A stretch of 64,000 nucleotides of DNA from Fastidiosipila sp964627125 (GCA_964627125.1 CAZVJQ010000001.1:1-64000), one strand, 5' to 3'; counted from the stretch's first letter, positions 7,022 to 16,802 are shown. Numbers and translations: made by a program. The notes: generated by a model from the sequence alone, not told the origin.

Positions 7022-7939
7022 TTAATCTAGCCCTAATAAGCCTCTATACTCACTGATTCTAGTAAATGGATCTATCCAGTTATATAGCATAATAATTAGG
7101 ATTGCCATAATAATCCAGAACACTATATTCGCCCAGAAGGCAAAAGTCTTCTTACGTCTTCTCACCTTCTTAGCATATTCTTTATTTGCAAAACCTCTTA
7201 ATCTATATTCCTTACTTGGACCTCTTCTTTGAATTCTGTTCCACCATGGAATAGGCTTGTTTGCACTCTCAAGGATTGTTAATTTAGCAGCATTTCTAAT
7301 AATAACTTGGTCACCGCTATTAGCCTTCTTGTCTTCCTTGTATGAAACTTTAACAGCATTTGAAGTTCTGGATGATACTGATCGATTAGAAGAATCTGTA
7401 CTTATAGACGGTACGTCTACTTCCCCAACACTCTTCATGTCTGCTGATACTATTGGAACTCTATGAGTATTGTCAGTTGGTATATCATCACTGGAACGTT
7501 GTCTATCTCTAGTTCCGATATTGTATTCCTTAATATCTTCGTCTATATCGTCAGCATCTTCATTTCCCATGCTAGAGAAAATGAAACTTGTAGTTTCTCC
7601 TAACTTATCCCCTAATAGTTCAGATGCAGTTTCTGGATTTTCTTCTTGTAACTCGAAGTCTCTTAAAGGTTTAATAGGCTCATTAGCACTCTTAGCATCA
7701 TAGTTTCTACTCACATCTAGCTCTTTAGCTTGTCTGAGTGAATCATCTACCCTAGGTACTACTCTTGTTTCATCACTAATCTTAGATAAATCAATTCCTC
7801 TTCTATCTGAACTTGATTGATTAGCAGCCTGTGGTTTCACAGGACGCCTGTATTGTGTTTCTCTAGGATTAACTCTTGAAGGTTTAACTGGCCTTCTATC
7901 CTCAGAGGAATTATTTTGATTTAGATCTTTATCGGACAT
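7022..7939 (-). CDS. Disordered protein with C-terminal membrane anchor
   Basis: About 305 residues. The first 240 are polar, rich in Ser, Asp, Arg and Asn and predicted disordered, with repeated PVKP-type and RRP patches. A strongly basic stretch (KKVRRRKK) precedes a single membrane span (FWANIVFWIIMAILIIMLYN) about 20 residues from the end, so the bulk should be cytoplasmic. No family is recognised. ATG 7939 is used because the TTG at 7963 has no leader. The site at 7939 has only a weak GCGAG. It is divergent from lexA and could share control with it, but the LexA box lies nearer the lexA side. Confidence 0.75.
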   Translation of the reverse strand: MSDKDLNQNNSSEDRRPVKPSRVNPRETQYRRPVKPQAANQSSSDRRGIDLSKISDETRVVPRVDDSLRQAKELDVSRNYDAKSANEPIKPLRDFELQEENPETASELLGDKLGETTSFIFSSMGNEDADDIDEDIKEYNIGTRDRQRSSDDIPTDNTHRVPIVSADMKSVGEVDVPSISTDSSNRSVSSRTSNAVKVSYKEDKKANSGDQVIIRNAAKLTILESANKPIPWWNRIQRRGPSKEYRLRGFANKEYAKKVRRRKKTFAFWANIVFWIIMAILIIMLYNWIDPFTRISEYRGLLGLD

Positions 7940-8047
7940 ATTATTTTCTCGCTTCAATATCAATGTGTTGATTATAAAGAATTCAGTAGAATATGTAAAT
8001 CTATTAAGCAGTTCAAAGAATTAATTTAATAATTTATTGAAATATCA

Positions 8048-8086
8048 GAACAAATGTTTGTTTTACCCCTGCAAATATGCTAATCT
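8048..8086 (+). promoter_or_regulatory. lexA promoter with LexA box
   Basis: GAACAAATGTTTG (8048-8060) matches the Gram-positive SOS box (GAAC-N4-GTTC/T). It overlaps a -35 (TTGTTT, 8058-8063), 17 bp before an extended -10 (TGC-TAATCT, 8081-8086). This is the expected layout for autorepression. Confidence 0.7.
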
Positions 8087-8134
8087 ATTACTTAAGAACA
8101 TATTTTCGATTAATATTTAAGTTTGGAGATAGAT

Positions 8135-8833
8135 ATGAGCAATATGACTAATGCCAGCAAGAAAAAAGAACGAAATAAAGAGAGAATCTTAAATTACTTA
8201 GATAAGTATATTAATGACCATGGATATTCCCCTTCAGTTCGAGAAATTGCTCAAGCTGTAGGATTTAAATCTACTTCAACAGTCCACAGTTACCTTCTTG
8301 ATTTACAAGAAGAAGGTTATATAACTTATGCTGATGGTAAGAGACGTGCAATTTCAATAAATGAATCCGAGGATGACTCATCTGAAGATACAGATGATAC
8401 CGAAGTAATAGATTTCGAAGAAGAACTAGCAAGACGTATGCCTGAAACTTCTACTTGGCCACTAGTTGGTTTAGTAACAGCAGGACAACCTATACTTGCA
8501 ACTGAGAATAAACTATTTGATATCTCATTAGATCAAAAACTCTTCCCTCGTGGTAAGGATGATAGTTTCTTACTTAAGGTAAGAGGAGATTCAATGATTG
8601 ATGCTGGTATTCATGATGGAGATTTAATATTAGTCAGCCCAACACAGCAAGCTGAACTAAACGAAATTGTAGTAGCTCTAATTGGAGATGAAGCTACAGT
8701 GAAAAGATTTGGTTACATAAGCGGAGACCCATACCTCTTCCCTGAAAATGAAGCATTTGACCCAATCCCATTTAATACAGAAGATTGTAAGATTCTTGGC
8801 CAAGTTATTGGACTAATTAGAACAAGACTATAG
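8135..8833 (+). CDS. lexA: SOS repressor LexA
   Basis: Represses DNA-damage genes and cleaves itself when RecA filaments form. The 232-residue protein has an N-terminal winged helix (about 14-75, PSVREIAQAVGFKSTSTVHS), an unusually long acidic linker (about 77-105, rich in Asp, Glu and Ser), and an S24 peptidase domain. The cleavage site is Ala116-Gly117 (LVTAGQP), the nucleophile is S153 (RGDSMID) and the general base is K190 (ATVKRFG). ATG 8135 has GGAG six bases upstream, so an in-frame TTG at 8123 is rejected. The gene has its own promoter with a LexA box and its own terminator. Confidence 0.95.
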   Translation: MSNMTNASKKKERNKERILNYLDKYINDHGYSPSVREIAQAVGFKSTSTVHSYLLDLQEEGYITYADGKRRAISINESEDDSSEDTDDTEVIDFEEELARRMPETSTWPLVGLVTAGQPILATENKLFDISLDQKLFPRGKDDSFLLKVRGDSMIDAGIHDGDLILVSPTQQAELNEIVVALIGDEATVKRFGYISGDPYLFPENEAFDPIPFNTEDCKILGQVIGLIRTRL

Positions 8834-8853
8834 AATTTTCATATGGAAAAACA

Positions 8854-8914
8854 AGCTTGCAAGAGAATTAATTACCCAGAGACCGGTTTCTAATTCAATT
8901 GCAAGCTATTTTTA
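8854..8914 (+). terminator. lexA terminator
   Basis: AGCTTGCAA (8854-8862) pairs with TTGCAAGCT (8899-8907), with an inner AATTA/TAATT pairing, followed by ATTTTTATT. It lies between convergent lexA and hfq and could also serve hfq weakly. Confidence 0.75.
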
Positions 8915-8917
8915 TTC

Positions 8918-9322
8918 TCACTTCGCCTGATGGTTCTTATAATTTGATTTTTGCTCTGCAATATATGCTAATTTATTTGCATCTATATTATGGATTTCTA
9001 TATTCTCTCTTGGTCTAATGCTCATAATCCCTGATTTAAAGATTAAATATTGCTCTTGATCTGACCATATTAAAATACACCAGTTATCGTAGTCCATGAC
9101 TACGCCCTGTTTGTACCCTTCATTCTTCATGTAGAATTCTAATACGACATTAGTATTCATAGCCTCTTCTAAAAATGTATCTTGAAGACTATTTCGCTTA
9201 TTCTTATAGTATCTACTATTATCTTTAGGCTCATTATTATCACTATATCTATTACTATAGTAAGACCCATAATTTACATAAGGATCAGATACTCTTCTTG
9301 AATTACTATATTTATCATTCAT
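8918..9322 (-). CDS. hfq: Divergent Hfq-like RNA chaperone with N-terminal extension
   Basis: Hfq forms a ring that binds RNA and pairs small RNAs with mRNAs. This 134-residue protein has a polar, Tyr/Asn/Ser/Arg-rich extension of about 45 residues, then an Sm fold: LQDTFLEEAMN, FYMKNEGYKQGVVMDYDNW (Sm1) and YLIFKSGIMSIRP (Sm2). The position directly downstream of miaA is the classic hfq location, which supports the call. The usual Sm2 signature YKH reads FKS here, so the lysine is kept but Tyr and His are lost. A tail of about 30 residues follows the Sm core. ATG 9322 with AGAGG upstream is preferred over GTG 9331. A 138-bp gap separates it from miaA, so it may have its own promoter. Confidence 0.75.
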   Translation of the reverse strand: MNDKYSNSRRVSDPYVNYGSYYSNRYSDNNEPKDNSRYYKNKRNSLQDTFLEEAMNTNVVLEFYMKNEGYKQGVVMDYDNWCILIWSDQEQYLIFKSGIMSIRPRENIEIHNIDANKLAYIAEQKSNYKNHQAK

Positions 9323-9460
9323 GCTCTCCACCTCTTTAAATTTTATACTCTTATGATAAATTTCCGAGATTTTCTGAGCAAGTGATATATGCGAAGTTTT
9401 GAAATAAATAAAAAATTAACTGTGGAATATAATTAATCGCTAATAATAGAGGAAATAGAT

Positions 9461-10393
9461 TTATCTACCTATTCCTTCCAGAACAATTTCTAGATTATTA
9501 CTCGCAGTAGGATCTAAATAATTTACCCAAGTCTTAGATCTAAACCAGGTTAATTGTCTTTTGGCATAGCGCCTTGAAGCTCTTTTTAAATCTTCAATAC
9601 AGTCTTCTAAACTAGCTTCATTTCTAAAATATGGGAAGAATTCTTTATATCCAATAGCTTGTAAGCAAGTAGTTTTCTCAGGTAGATTTAAGTCAAATAA
9701 ATACTTAGCTTCATCCAACAAGCCATCTTCTAGCATTTTATCTACCCTCTTATTAATTCTTTCATAAAGGACTTCTCTTGGCCAATCGAAGCAATAGACT
9801 TTTACCTTAAAAGGAAATTCTATAGTCTTAGCTTCTTCATCCCAGTCGCCCTGCTTGTCTTCAGTTGTGTAAGCAATCTCAAGAGCTCTGACAATTCTAC
9901 GTTTATTATTAGGATGTAATTCTTCAGCCTTTATTGGGTCAATTTCAGAAAGTTCTTCTAGTAGGCTCTCGCTACCTTCGATTTCCATCCTAGCTTCTAG
10001 TTTTGCTCTTAATTCAGGGTCTGTACTTTGAGGCATGAATTTTATACCTTCAGCTAGACTGGTCACATACTGAGGAGTTCCACCAACTACAACAGGCATA
10101 ATATCTTGAACTAATAAATCTGAGACTGTACTTGCTGCCAACTCCTGGTATTCCCTGACATTAAATTTCTCTTCTAATTCTAAAATATCCAGTAAATAAT
10201 GAGGAACTCTATCTCTTTCTTCAGGTGTAGCTTTTGCAGTACCAATATCTAAGCCTTTATAAATCTGCATTGAGTCGGCACCAACTATAGCGCTATCCCC
10301 TAGAGCTTCAGCCAATTCTATAGCAAAAGAAGACTTACCAGATGCTGTAGGTCCAGTAATTATTGGAATAATATTTCCTTCTTGCATCCTCAT
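9461..10393 (-). CDS. miaA: tRNA dimethylallyltransferase MiaA
   Basis: Transfers the dimethylallyl group to N6 of A37 in tRNAs that read codons starting with U. The 310-residue protein has a P-loop at the N-terminus (GPTASGKS), the DSMQIYKGLDIGTAK segment with the catalytic aspartate, the tRNA-binding HHL-type motif reading VPHYLLDI, and the C-terminal TCLQAIGYKEFFPYF and RYAKRQLTWFR signatures. Its ATG overlaps the mutL stop codon (ATGA), with AGAGG upstream, so the two are translationally coupled. Substrate dimethylallyl-PP would come from the mevalonate genes found at 43819-48078. Confidence 0.97.
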   Translation of the reverse strand: MRMQEGNIIPIITGPTASGKSSFAIELAEALGDSAIVGADSMQIYKGLDIGTAKATPEERDRVPHYLLDILELEEKFNVREYQELAASTVSDLLVQDIMPVVVGGTPQYVTSLAEGIKFMPQSTDPELRAKLEARMEIEGSESLLEELSEIDPIKAEELHPNNKRRIVRALEIAYTTEDKQGDWDEEAKTIEFPFKVKVYCFDWPREVLYERINKRVDKMLEDGLLDEAKYLFDLNLPEKTTCLQAIGYKEFFPYFRNEASLEDCIEDLKRASRRYAKRQLTWFRSKTWVNYLDPTASNNLEIVLEGIGR

Positions 10394-12366
10394 ACAATCC
10401 TCTTAAATAGTTTTTCCATATCTTTTTGGTTTATTTCTAAAATTATTGGACGCCCATGTGGACAGTGGTATGGATTATCTAGGCTAAGGAGTTGCCTTCT
10501 AAGCTCTTCTACTTCGATTACGGAAAGTACGTCATGTGCTTTCACCGCAGCCTTACAAGCACTAGTAGCCAAGATATAATATATACGGTCTCTTTCATTA
10601 GTTAGGTTATCGACACCATTTTCTAAAGCATCATCAAATAGATGTTGCAGTGCCACTTCTGGGTCTATTAGTTCTTTACCTGCAGGAATTGACCTAATTA
10701 GAATTGTTCCTGGTCCAAATGAATCAAGCTCAAATCCGTAGCGCTTAGCAAACTCTGGATGCTCATCAATCAATATTTCTTCTTGAGGGCTAATCTCCAT
10801 GCTTACAGGCTCTAATAGCATTTGTGAATTAATAAATTTATTTGCCTCATACTCATGTAAAGCTTGCTCAAACAATACTTTCTCATGGGCTGCATGTTGA
10901 TCAATTATGATTATCTTGTCATTAATTTCGAATAATAAGTAAGTTTTAAATAGCTCACCTGCGTATCTAGCATTTTTGAAATCTAGCTCTTTCAGCTGTC
11001 TTTCGTTTAAAGCTTCATTATCTACAAGTGCTAGTTGCTCTCTTTTTTCTGCAGTTTCATCACTAGTTTCGACAACTGAGCTCTCTTCAACAGCCGCTGC
11101 CTCATAGCTCTTAACTTCTTCAGAAACGACCTCACCTTTATCATTTTTAGACAAGCGACCTAATCCTGCAAAATCAAAATGTATCTTTGGAGGAGCTGCT
11201 TCTTCTCTCGAATGTCTACTAGGTTCTACTAGTACACTTCCATCTTCTAATTCTCTTGTATGGTGCTTAGGAAGATCAGACTCTTCTGGTGTATATATCT
11301 TTCTTTCATCACTCGCAGTTTCTGTTTCTGCAACAGGCTCTTCCTCCGATAAATCTACAGAGGCAGGTCTAAGCGCTGTAAACAATGAATTTTGCACACT
11401 GTGATATACAGCTCTATAAATATCATTATTATTCCAGAATCTTACTTCTAATTTTCTTGGGTGAACATTAACATCGACTAAATTTGAAGGTAGCTCAACC
11501 TTAATAACAAAACTTGGGAATTTTTGAGTCATAAGAGTAGATTTGTAAGCATCTTCAGCTGCCTTTTGTAAAACAGCAGACTTAATACTTCTACCATTGA
11601 CAAAGAAATATTGCCATTTACGTGAATTTCTACTAACTTCAGGTAAGCCTAAATATCCTTTTATGCTTACTCCATTTGGAGATTGGTTATGTAAAACCTC
11701 AGTCATGCCTTTGGCCATCTTAGCACCAAACACAGCATATATAGCGCTTAGCAGTTTATTGTCACCAGGTGTATGAATAGTTTCCTTGCCATTGCTCTCT
11801 AGTGAAAATGATACATCCTCTCTTGCTAATGCTAGCTCTTGAACTGTATCTGTAATATCAGTTGTTTCACCTCGATCAGTCTTCAAGAATTTAAATCTAG
11901 CGGGAGTGTTGAAGAATAAATCTCTCACTTCAATGCTAGTTCCTACATTAGAAGGTACTGAACGAATTGATTGAATCTCTCCAGCCTCAATAATAATTTG
12001 AGTTCCTTCACTGTCCTCTTCTCTCCTAGTTTCCAATTTAATCTTAGAAACTGCAGCTATAGTGGGCAAAGCCTCCCCCCTAAAACCTAAAGTAGAAACA
12101 GTATTTAAATCATCAATTTTTCTAATCTTACTTGTAGCATGGTCTTGAAAAGCCAACTCAGCATCTTCTCTACTCATCCCTGAACCATTATCGACAATTT
12201 TAATGAGAATCTTCCCACCATTTCTTATGCTAACTGATACCCTATTTGCACCTGCATCTAAGGAATTTTCAATAAGCTCTTTAACTACAGAACTAGGGCG
12301 TTCAACCACCTCACCAGCGGCTATGCTTTGGCTAGTTAATTTATCTAAAACTTGTATTTTACTCAT
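10390..12366 (-). CDS. mutL: DNA mismatch repair protein MutL
   Basis: Couples MutS mismatch recognition to strand incision. 658 residues. The N-terminal GHKL ATPase shows ELIENSLDAGA, VDNGSGM and TLGFRGEAL. A polar, acidic linker of about 100 residues rich in Glu and Ser follows. The C-terminal dimerisation domain carries the endonuclease motif DQHAAHEKVLFE and the metal-binding CPHGRP, so this is the nicking type of MutL found in organisms without MutH. It starts two bases after the mutS stop codon and overlaps miaA by four bases: one operon. Confidence 0.97.
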   Translation of the reverse strand: MSKIQVLDKLTSQSIAAGEVVERPSSVVKELIENSLDAGANRVSVSIRNGGKILIKIVDNGSGMSREDAELAFQDHATSKIRKIDDLNTVSTLGFRGEALPTIAAVSKIKLETRREEDSEGTQIIIEAGEIQSIRSVPSNVGTSIEVRDLFFNTPARFKFLKTDRGETTDITDTVQELALAREDVSFSLESNGKETIHTPGDNKLLSAIYAVFGAKMAKGMTEVLHNQSPNGVSIKGYLGLPEVSRNSRKWQYFFVNGRSIKSAVLQKAAEDAYKSTLMTQKFPSFVIKVELPSNLVDVNVHPRKLEVRFWNNNDIYRAVYHSVQNSLFTALRPASVDLSEEEPVAETETASDERKIYTPEESDLPKHHTRELEDGSVLVEPSRHSREEAAPPKIHFDFAGLGRLSKNDKGEVVSEEVKSYEAAAVEESSVVETSDETAEKREQLALVDNEALNERQLKELDFKNARYAGELFKTYLLFEINDKIIIIDQHAAHEKVLFEQALHEYEANKFINSQMLLEPVSMEISPQEEILIDEHPEFAKRYGFELDSFGPGTILIRSIPAGKELIDPEVALQHLFDDALENGVDNLTNERDRIYYILATSACKAAVKAHDVLSVIEVEELRRQLLSLDNPYHCPHGRPIILEINQKDMEKLFKRIV

Positions 12367-12368
12367 AA

Positions 12369-15005
12369 TTAATCCTTATTAAGTTTTTTAGCTTCCTCGC
12401 TCAAATTGTAGAGAACTTGTAAAGCTTCCATGGCAGTCATATTTTGCACATCCAAGTTTTCTAATTTACCCATAATCTTATCGTTCTTCTCCATAGCCAA
12501 TGATGAGGAGAATAAATCAATTTGACCATCCATTACAGTTCTCTTGTTATTACTTTTAGAGTACTTAATTTTCCCAGTATTTTCTAAACTATATAAAATT
12601 TCATAAGCTCTATTAACTAGTGAGCTTGGTACCTTCGCTAATTTTGCAACTTCTATACCGTAGCTCTGGTCAGTAGGTCCTTTTTCAATTTTATGTAAGA
12701 ACTTGATTTCGCTGGACTTATTCGCTTTCTCCACTGTAACATGATAATTTTTAATATTATCTATGCTCTTTTCAAGCTCAGTAAGCTCATGATAATGAGT
12801 AGCAAACAAAGTTCGTGCTCCTAAAATATTCTTATTAGCAACTCTTTCTAATACAGCCCAAGCAATCGCTAAACCATCATAGGTACTTGTACCACGACCG
12901 ATCTCGTCAAGTATTAAAAGAGATCTAGATGAAGCATTCTCTAAGATATAAGCAAGCTCATTCATCTCAACCATGAATGTAGACTGCCCAGAACTCAAAT
13001 CATCTGATGCTCCAATCCTTGTAAATATCTGATCAGTTATTCCTATCTTCGCATAGCTGGCGGGCACAAATGAGCCCATCTGAGCTAAGACCAAAATTTG
13101 AGCGACTTGTCTCATGTAAGTAGATTTACCACTCATGTTAGGACCTGTTAGTAGAATAACTTCTGATCCATCATCCATGTCAGTGTCATTCGCGATGAAG
13201 TCACTGTTTTTAAGAGTCCTCTCTACAACCGGATGTCTACCATCTTTCACATCAATGATAGATTCTTCAACTATTTCTGGTCTTACATAATTATTTCTCT
13301 CTGCTACTTCAGCTAAGCTCAATAGTGCATCTAAGCTTGCTAGCAAGTCAGCATTCTTCTGAATTATTTCTACATGATCTGCTGCCATATTTCTTAACTC
13401 AATGAAGACCTCATATTCTCTAGTCTCCAATCTTTGCTTAGCACCAATAATCTTATCTTCCATATCTTTAAGTTCTGGAATTATGTAGCGTTCAGCATTA
13501 GCTAAAGTTTGTTTTCTGGTGTAGTGCTCTGGAACTAAGTTTAGGTTAGATTTTGTCACTTCAATGAAGTATCCAAACACTCTGTTATATGCAACCTTTA
13601 GGTTCTTTATCCCATACTTATCTTTTTCTTCTTTCTCAAAATTAAGTATCCAGTTGCTACCATTTTCACTAATTTCTCTATTCTCATCGACTACTTCATC
13701 GAATCCATCCTTAATCAACCCACCTTCTTGTATTGCTATAGGCAATTCATCTTGTAGTGCCTGATTCAGCACGTTCACCATAGTTTCTAATGGTTCTAAT
13801 TCATTAGTGATTCTTTGCAATATTTTACTATCTGTCTCTTTTGCAAGTTCAACTATTCCAGGTATTTTGGCCAAAGTCCTCGCAAGCGCTTGTAACTCCC
13901 TAGCATTTAGCTGCTTCATACTCAACTTACCGCTAAGCCTAGAAATATCGCTCATACCACTTAATATTTCTTTTAGCTCTTGTCTTAATATGAAAGAGTT
14001 GTAGAATTCTTCAACCGCATCTAATCTAAGCCCTATTAAGTTTGAGTCTAAAAGTGGTTGCTCTAACCACTTTCTAAGCATCCTGCTACCCATAGCTGTT
14101 TCAGTTTGGTCTAAAACCCAGAGCAGACTTCCTCTCTTCTTTCTATCTCTCAAAGTTTGAGTCAACTCTAAGTTTGCTCTTGCAGTAGAACCAATAACCA
14201 TAAATTCTTGGGTTTCATAAACTTCCAATTTATTGATATGTCCAGGAATTTCTTTTTGAGTATCTTCAATGTAGAACAATAAGGCGGAGGCAACTCTAGA
14301 AATTAAGTCTCTAATCCTTGCTGTTTCTGGAATATATTTTTCATAATCATCTTCAGAGAAATGCTCATCTCCAATAACTGACATATAGTACTCTTCATGA
14401 ATTAGATTTTCATAAACATTACTGCTCTTAAATTTACTATTAATTACAATCTCAGCTGGATCTATTCTCTTAATTTCATTAAATAATTTGGCTTCAGTAT
14501 CTCCAGTTAATATCTCAGTAGCTTCGAATTCACCGCTGGTTAAATCAATATTAGCGATAGCATAAGCTGTACCCAATTGGTAAATTCCCATTAGATAGTT
14601 ATTTTTGCTCTCATCGATAGAGCCTATGTCTGTAACTGTACCTGGAGTAACAATTCTGACAATTTCGCGTTTTACAATCCCCTTGGCTTCAGCAGGGTCT
14701 TCGACTTGCTCACATATTGCAACCTTGTATCCCCTATCTATCAACTTCTCCAAGTAAGATTCAACCGCATGATGAGGTACTCCTGCCATAGGAGCTTTCT
14801 CTTCTAAGCCACATTCTCTCGCGGTCAAAGTCAACTCTAATTCCTTCGACACTAAAACAGCATCATCAAAGAACATCTCATAGAAGTCACCTAGTCGAAA
14901 GAACAATATACAATCTGGTCTTTCCAACTTAGCACCCATATACTGTTGCATCATTGGGCTTAATTTTTCAATATCTTCACTTATATCTTTATAGCTTAAT
15001 GCCAT
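12369..15005 (-). CDS. mutS: DNA mismatch repair protein MutS
   Basis: Recognises mismatches and short loops. 878 residues, typical MutS1. N-terminal mismatch-binding domain with the FYEMF motif (LGDFYEMFFDDA), then connector, lever and clamp domains, and the ABC-type ATPase with Walker A GPNMSGKST, the DEIGRGTST Walker B region and FATHYHEL. The C-terminal tail of about 60 residues fits the dimer/tetramer domain. AAGGAGTG lies ten bases upstream of the ATG. First gene of mutS-mutL-miaA. It is separated from the gene upstream by a terminator, so its promoter should lie just before it. Confidence 0.98.
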   Translation of the reverse strand: MALSYKDISEDIEKLSPMMQQYMGAKLERPDCILFFRLGDFYEMFFDDAVLVSKELELTLTARECGLEEKAPMAGVPHHAVESYLEKLIDRGYKVAICEQVEDPAEAKGIVKREIVRIVTPGTVTDIGSIDESKNNYLMGIYQLGTAYAIANIDLTSGEFEATEILTGDTEAKLFNEIKRIDPAEIVINSKFKSSNVYENLIHEEYYMSVIGDEHFSEDDYEKYIPETARIRDLISRVASALLFYIEDTQKEIPGHINKLEVYETQEFMVIGSTARANLELTQTLRDRKKRGSLLWVLDQTETAMGSRMLRKWLEQPLLDSNLIGLRLDAVEEFYNSFILRQELKEILSGMSDISRLSGKLSMKQLNARELQALARTLAKIPGIVELAKETDSKILQRITNELEPLETMVNVLNQALQDELPIAIQEGGLIKDGFDEVVDENREISENGSNWILNFEKEEKDKYGIKNLKVAYNRVFGYFIEVTKSNLNLVPEHYTRKQTLANAERYIIPELKDMEDKIIGAKQRLETREYEVFIELRNMAADHVEIIQKNADLLASLDALLSLAEVAERNNYVRPEIVEESIIDVKDGRHPVVERTLKNSDFIANDTDMDDGSEVILLTGPNMSGKSTYMRQVAQILVLAQMGSFVPASYAKIGITDQIFTRIGASDDLSSGQSTFMVEMNELAYILENASSRSLLILDEIGRGTSTYDGLAIAWAVLERVANKNILGARTLFATHYHELTELEKSIDNIKNYHVTVEKANKSSEIKFLHKIEKGPTDQSYGIEVAKLAKVPSSLVNRAYEILYSLENTGKIKYSKSNNKRTVMDGQIDLFSSSLAMEKNDKIMGKLENLDVQNMTAMEALQVLYNLSEEAKKLNKD

Positions 15006-15024
15006 TAATTACATTCACTCCTTG

Positions 15025-15050
15025 TAAAAAAGCCTATATATTTATAGGCT
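15025..15050 (-). terminator. Terminator of the unknown 573-residue protein gene
   Basis: On the minus strand AGCCTATA pairs with TATAGGCT around a 4-nt loop, followed by six T residues. It separates this gene from mutS. Confidence 0.85.
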
Positions 15051-15080
15051 CTTACTACACTATATTTTTAAATTTTAATA

Positions 15081-16802
15081 TTAACTTTCAGTATCTGAAT
15101 CAGTAGCTTCAACATCTACAGCTTCATCATTTGTATCAGAAACTTCTACTTCAGGTTTATCTTCTGCAAGTTCTGAGGATTCTTCGTTATCAATATTCAC
15201 TTCTTCATCAACTACATTTTGCTCTTGAGCTTCTGCTTCTTCTGCAGCTTTACGCTCTGCCTCTTCTTGTTTTCTAGCTTTAGCTCTAGCTTTCTCTTCC
15301 TTTTTCTTAGCTTCATCTTCAGATTTTCTTCTATCAATTAAGCTACCAAGCATAGTGACCAATCTTTGAATGAAGAATAATCCACCTGCTTCATTTATTT
15401 CATCACCATCGAAGGCTAATTTTTTAGCAGCTCTAGAAATTTCATTGGATTCATCCCAAATACTAACTGGCTCTCTTAATGCTTCAAGTCCAAAGATATC
15501 TAGCAGAGTTTTGTCTCTATTCTCAGGCAGACTATATTTTCTAAAGAGTTGTGAGAAATACTTGAAATCATGCTTATCTTCAAGTTCATCTAATAAACTT
15601 GGAGACAAAATACTACCCTCATATTTAAATGCTCTTGGATAAATGTTTGTTTGGTTCTGTCTATTTAAATTAGCTATCTCAGCTTCTTCACTAGCGGTCA
15701 TAATATCTTGCACATAAGAAATATCTGGCAAATCATCTACTAGCTTATGTAATTTATCTAGGTCTTCTTCTCTTGAGAAATAATGCCAAGCCTTCAAACA
15801 AGCACTAGTAAGTGTTTCAAGATTTATATACTCATATTTTGGAATGACAATATCTAAAACTAAATCATCAGGTTCTAATACTCTATTCCACATATTTTTT
15901 TCAAAAACTCTTGGAGCTTTAACAGCTAAGCCATTAGCAGCAAAACTATTTGAAACAATTGCTTGCGTTTCAGTTTCATAGAAAATACTCTCCCACACTC
16001 CAGATGGTAGGCTCTGTACAAAACTTAATCCTTCAGAATCTGTGTCAATACTTACATTTTCATTCTCTAAAACTAATTTACTTCTCTCAGGATCATCTTT
16101 AATTTCTGTTTCCTTTTGATAACTCAATCTCTGGCCTGAATCATAATAGTATTGACCAGCAGCAGTAAGCATTACTTGCTCGGCGGTTCTGTGGTTTCTG
16201 TAAATAGGTCCAGGGAAATTAGCTTGCCCTAATGTGAAACCAATGCCATCAAATACAATTAAACTAGAGTTTGCTAATCTCGGAATATAAGGACTAGAAA
16301 CCATTCCTAATTGATCATTTTTGAGTGAAAATTCATCCATTAGTTGTGGGAGGATTCTAAAAATATCATCTATATATTCATCACTCAAACCCTTTTGCTT
16401 GTATAAATTTAGTGAATCATCAAATCCACTTAAGAAACTTAATAAAACAAATAAATTAGAATATTCTCCAATTGCATTTACAGGAGCAATTAGATCAAGT
16501 AATTCTTCATTATCTCTTAAAATTAAAGTGTCATACATGATATATCTGAGAAAAGCAGACCACTCATAGAGGTTAGTATTTTGATTTATTCTTATACCTG
16601 CTCTAGAAATATCTTCTAACTGATCTTGAGAAAAATCTATCCATTTATTAATCTGTCTAAGCCATGGAAGCATGTAACGAGTGCGATTACCCTCAGCTTG
16701 AGCATATTTATTTTGAGACGCAATAAAAAAGGTTTCCCATTTTGCAGGAAGTATATCTTCTCTAATCCCTAAAGTATTAATAATTTCTCTATAATCAGCC
16801 AT
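15081..16802 (-). CDS. Large cytoplasmic protein of unknown function, acidic tail
   Basis: 573 residues from ATG 16802, chosen because AGGAGG lies five bases upstream; the longer frame to 16838 lacks this. The first 460 residues form one or two globular domains. A stretch with YKQKGLSDEYIDDIF and, later, VIPKYEYINLETLTSACLKAWHYF vaguely recalls the acyltransferase-like DUF5596/GNAT-C proteins of Clostridia, but this is a weak impression. Residues about 490-573 are low complexity: an Ala/Lys/Glu-rich helix and then an acidic tail. No membrane span. It lies after the YdjGHI-like operon but behind a terminator, so joint function is uncertain. Confidence 0.8.
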   Translation of the reverse strand: MADYREIINTLGIREDILPAKWETFFIASQNKYAQAEGNRTRYMLPWLRQINKWIDFSQDQLEDISRAGIRINQNTNLYEWSAFLRYIMYDTLILRDNEELLDLIAPVNAIGEYSNLFVLLSFLSGFDDSLNLYKQKGLSDEYIDDIFRILPQLMDEFSLKNDQLGMVSSPYIPRLANSSLIVFDGIGFTLGQANFPGPIYRNHRTAEQVMLTAAGQYYYDSGQRLSYQKETEIKDDPERSKLVLENENVSIDTDSEGLSFVQSLPSGVWESIFYETETQAIVSNSFAANGLAVKAPRVFEKNMWNRVLEPDDLVLDIVIPKYEYINLETLTSACLKAWHYFSREEDLDKLHKLVDDLPDISYVQDIMTASEEAEIANLNRQNQTNIYPRAFKYEGSILSPSLLDELEDKHDFKYFSQLFRKYSLPENRDKTLLDIFGLEALREPVSIWDESNEISRAAKKLAFDGDEINEAGGLFFIQRLVTMLGSLIDRRKSEDEAKKKEEKARAKARKQEEAERKAAEEAEAQEQNVVDEEVNIDNEESSELAEDKPEVEVSDTNDEAVDVEATDSDTES

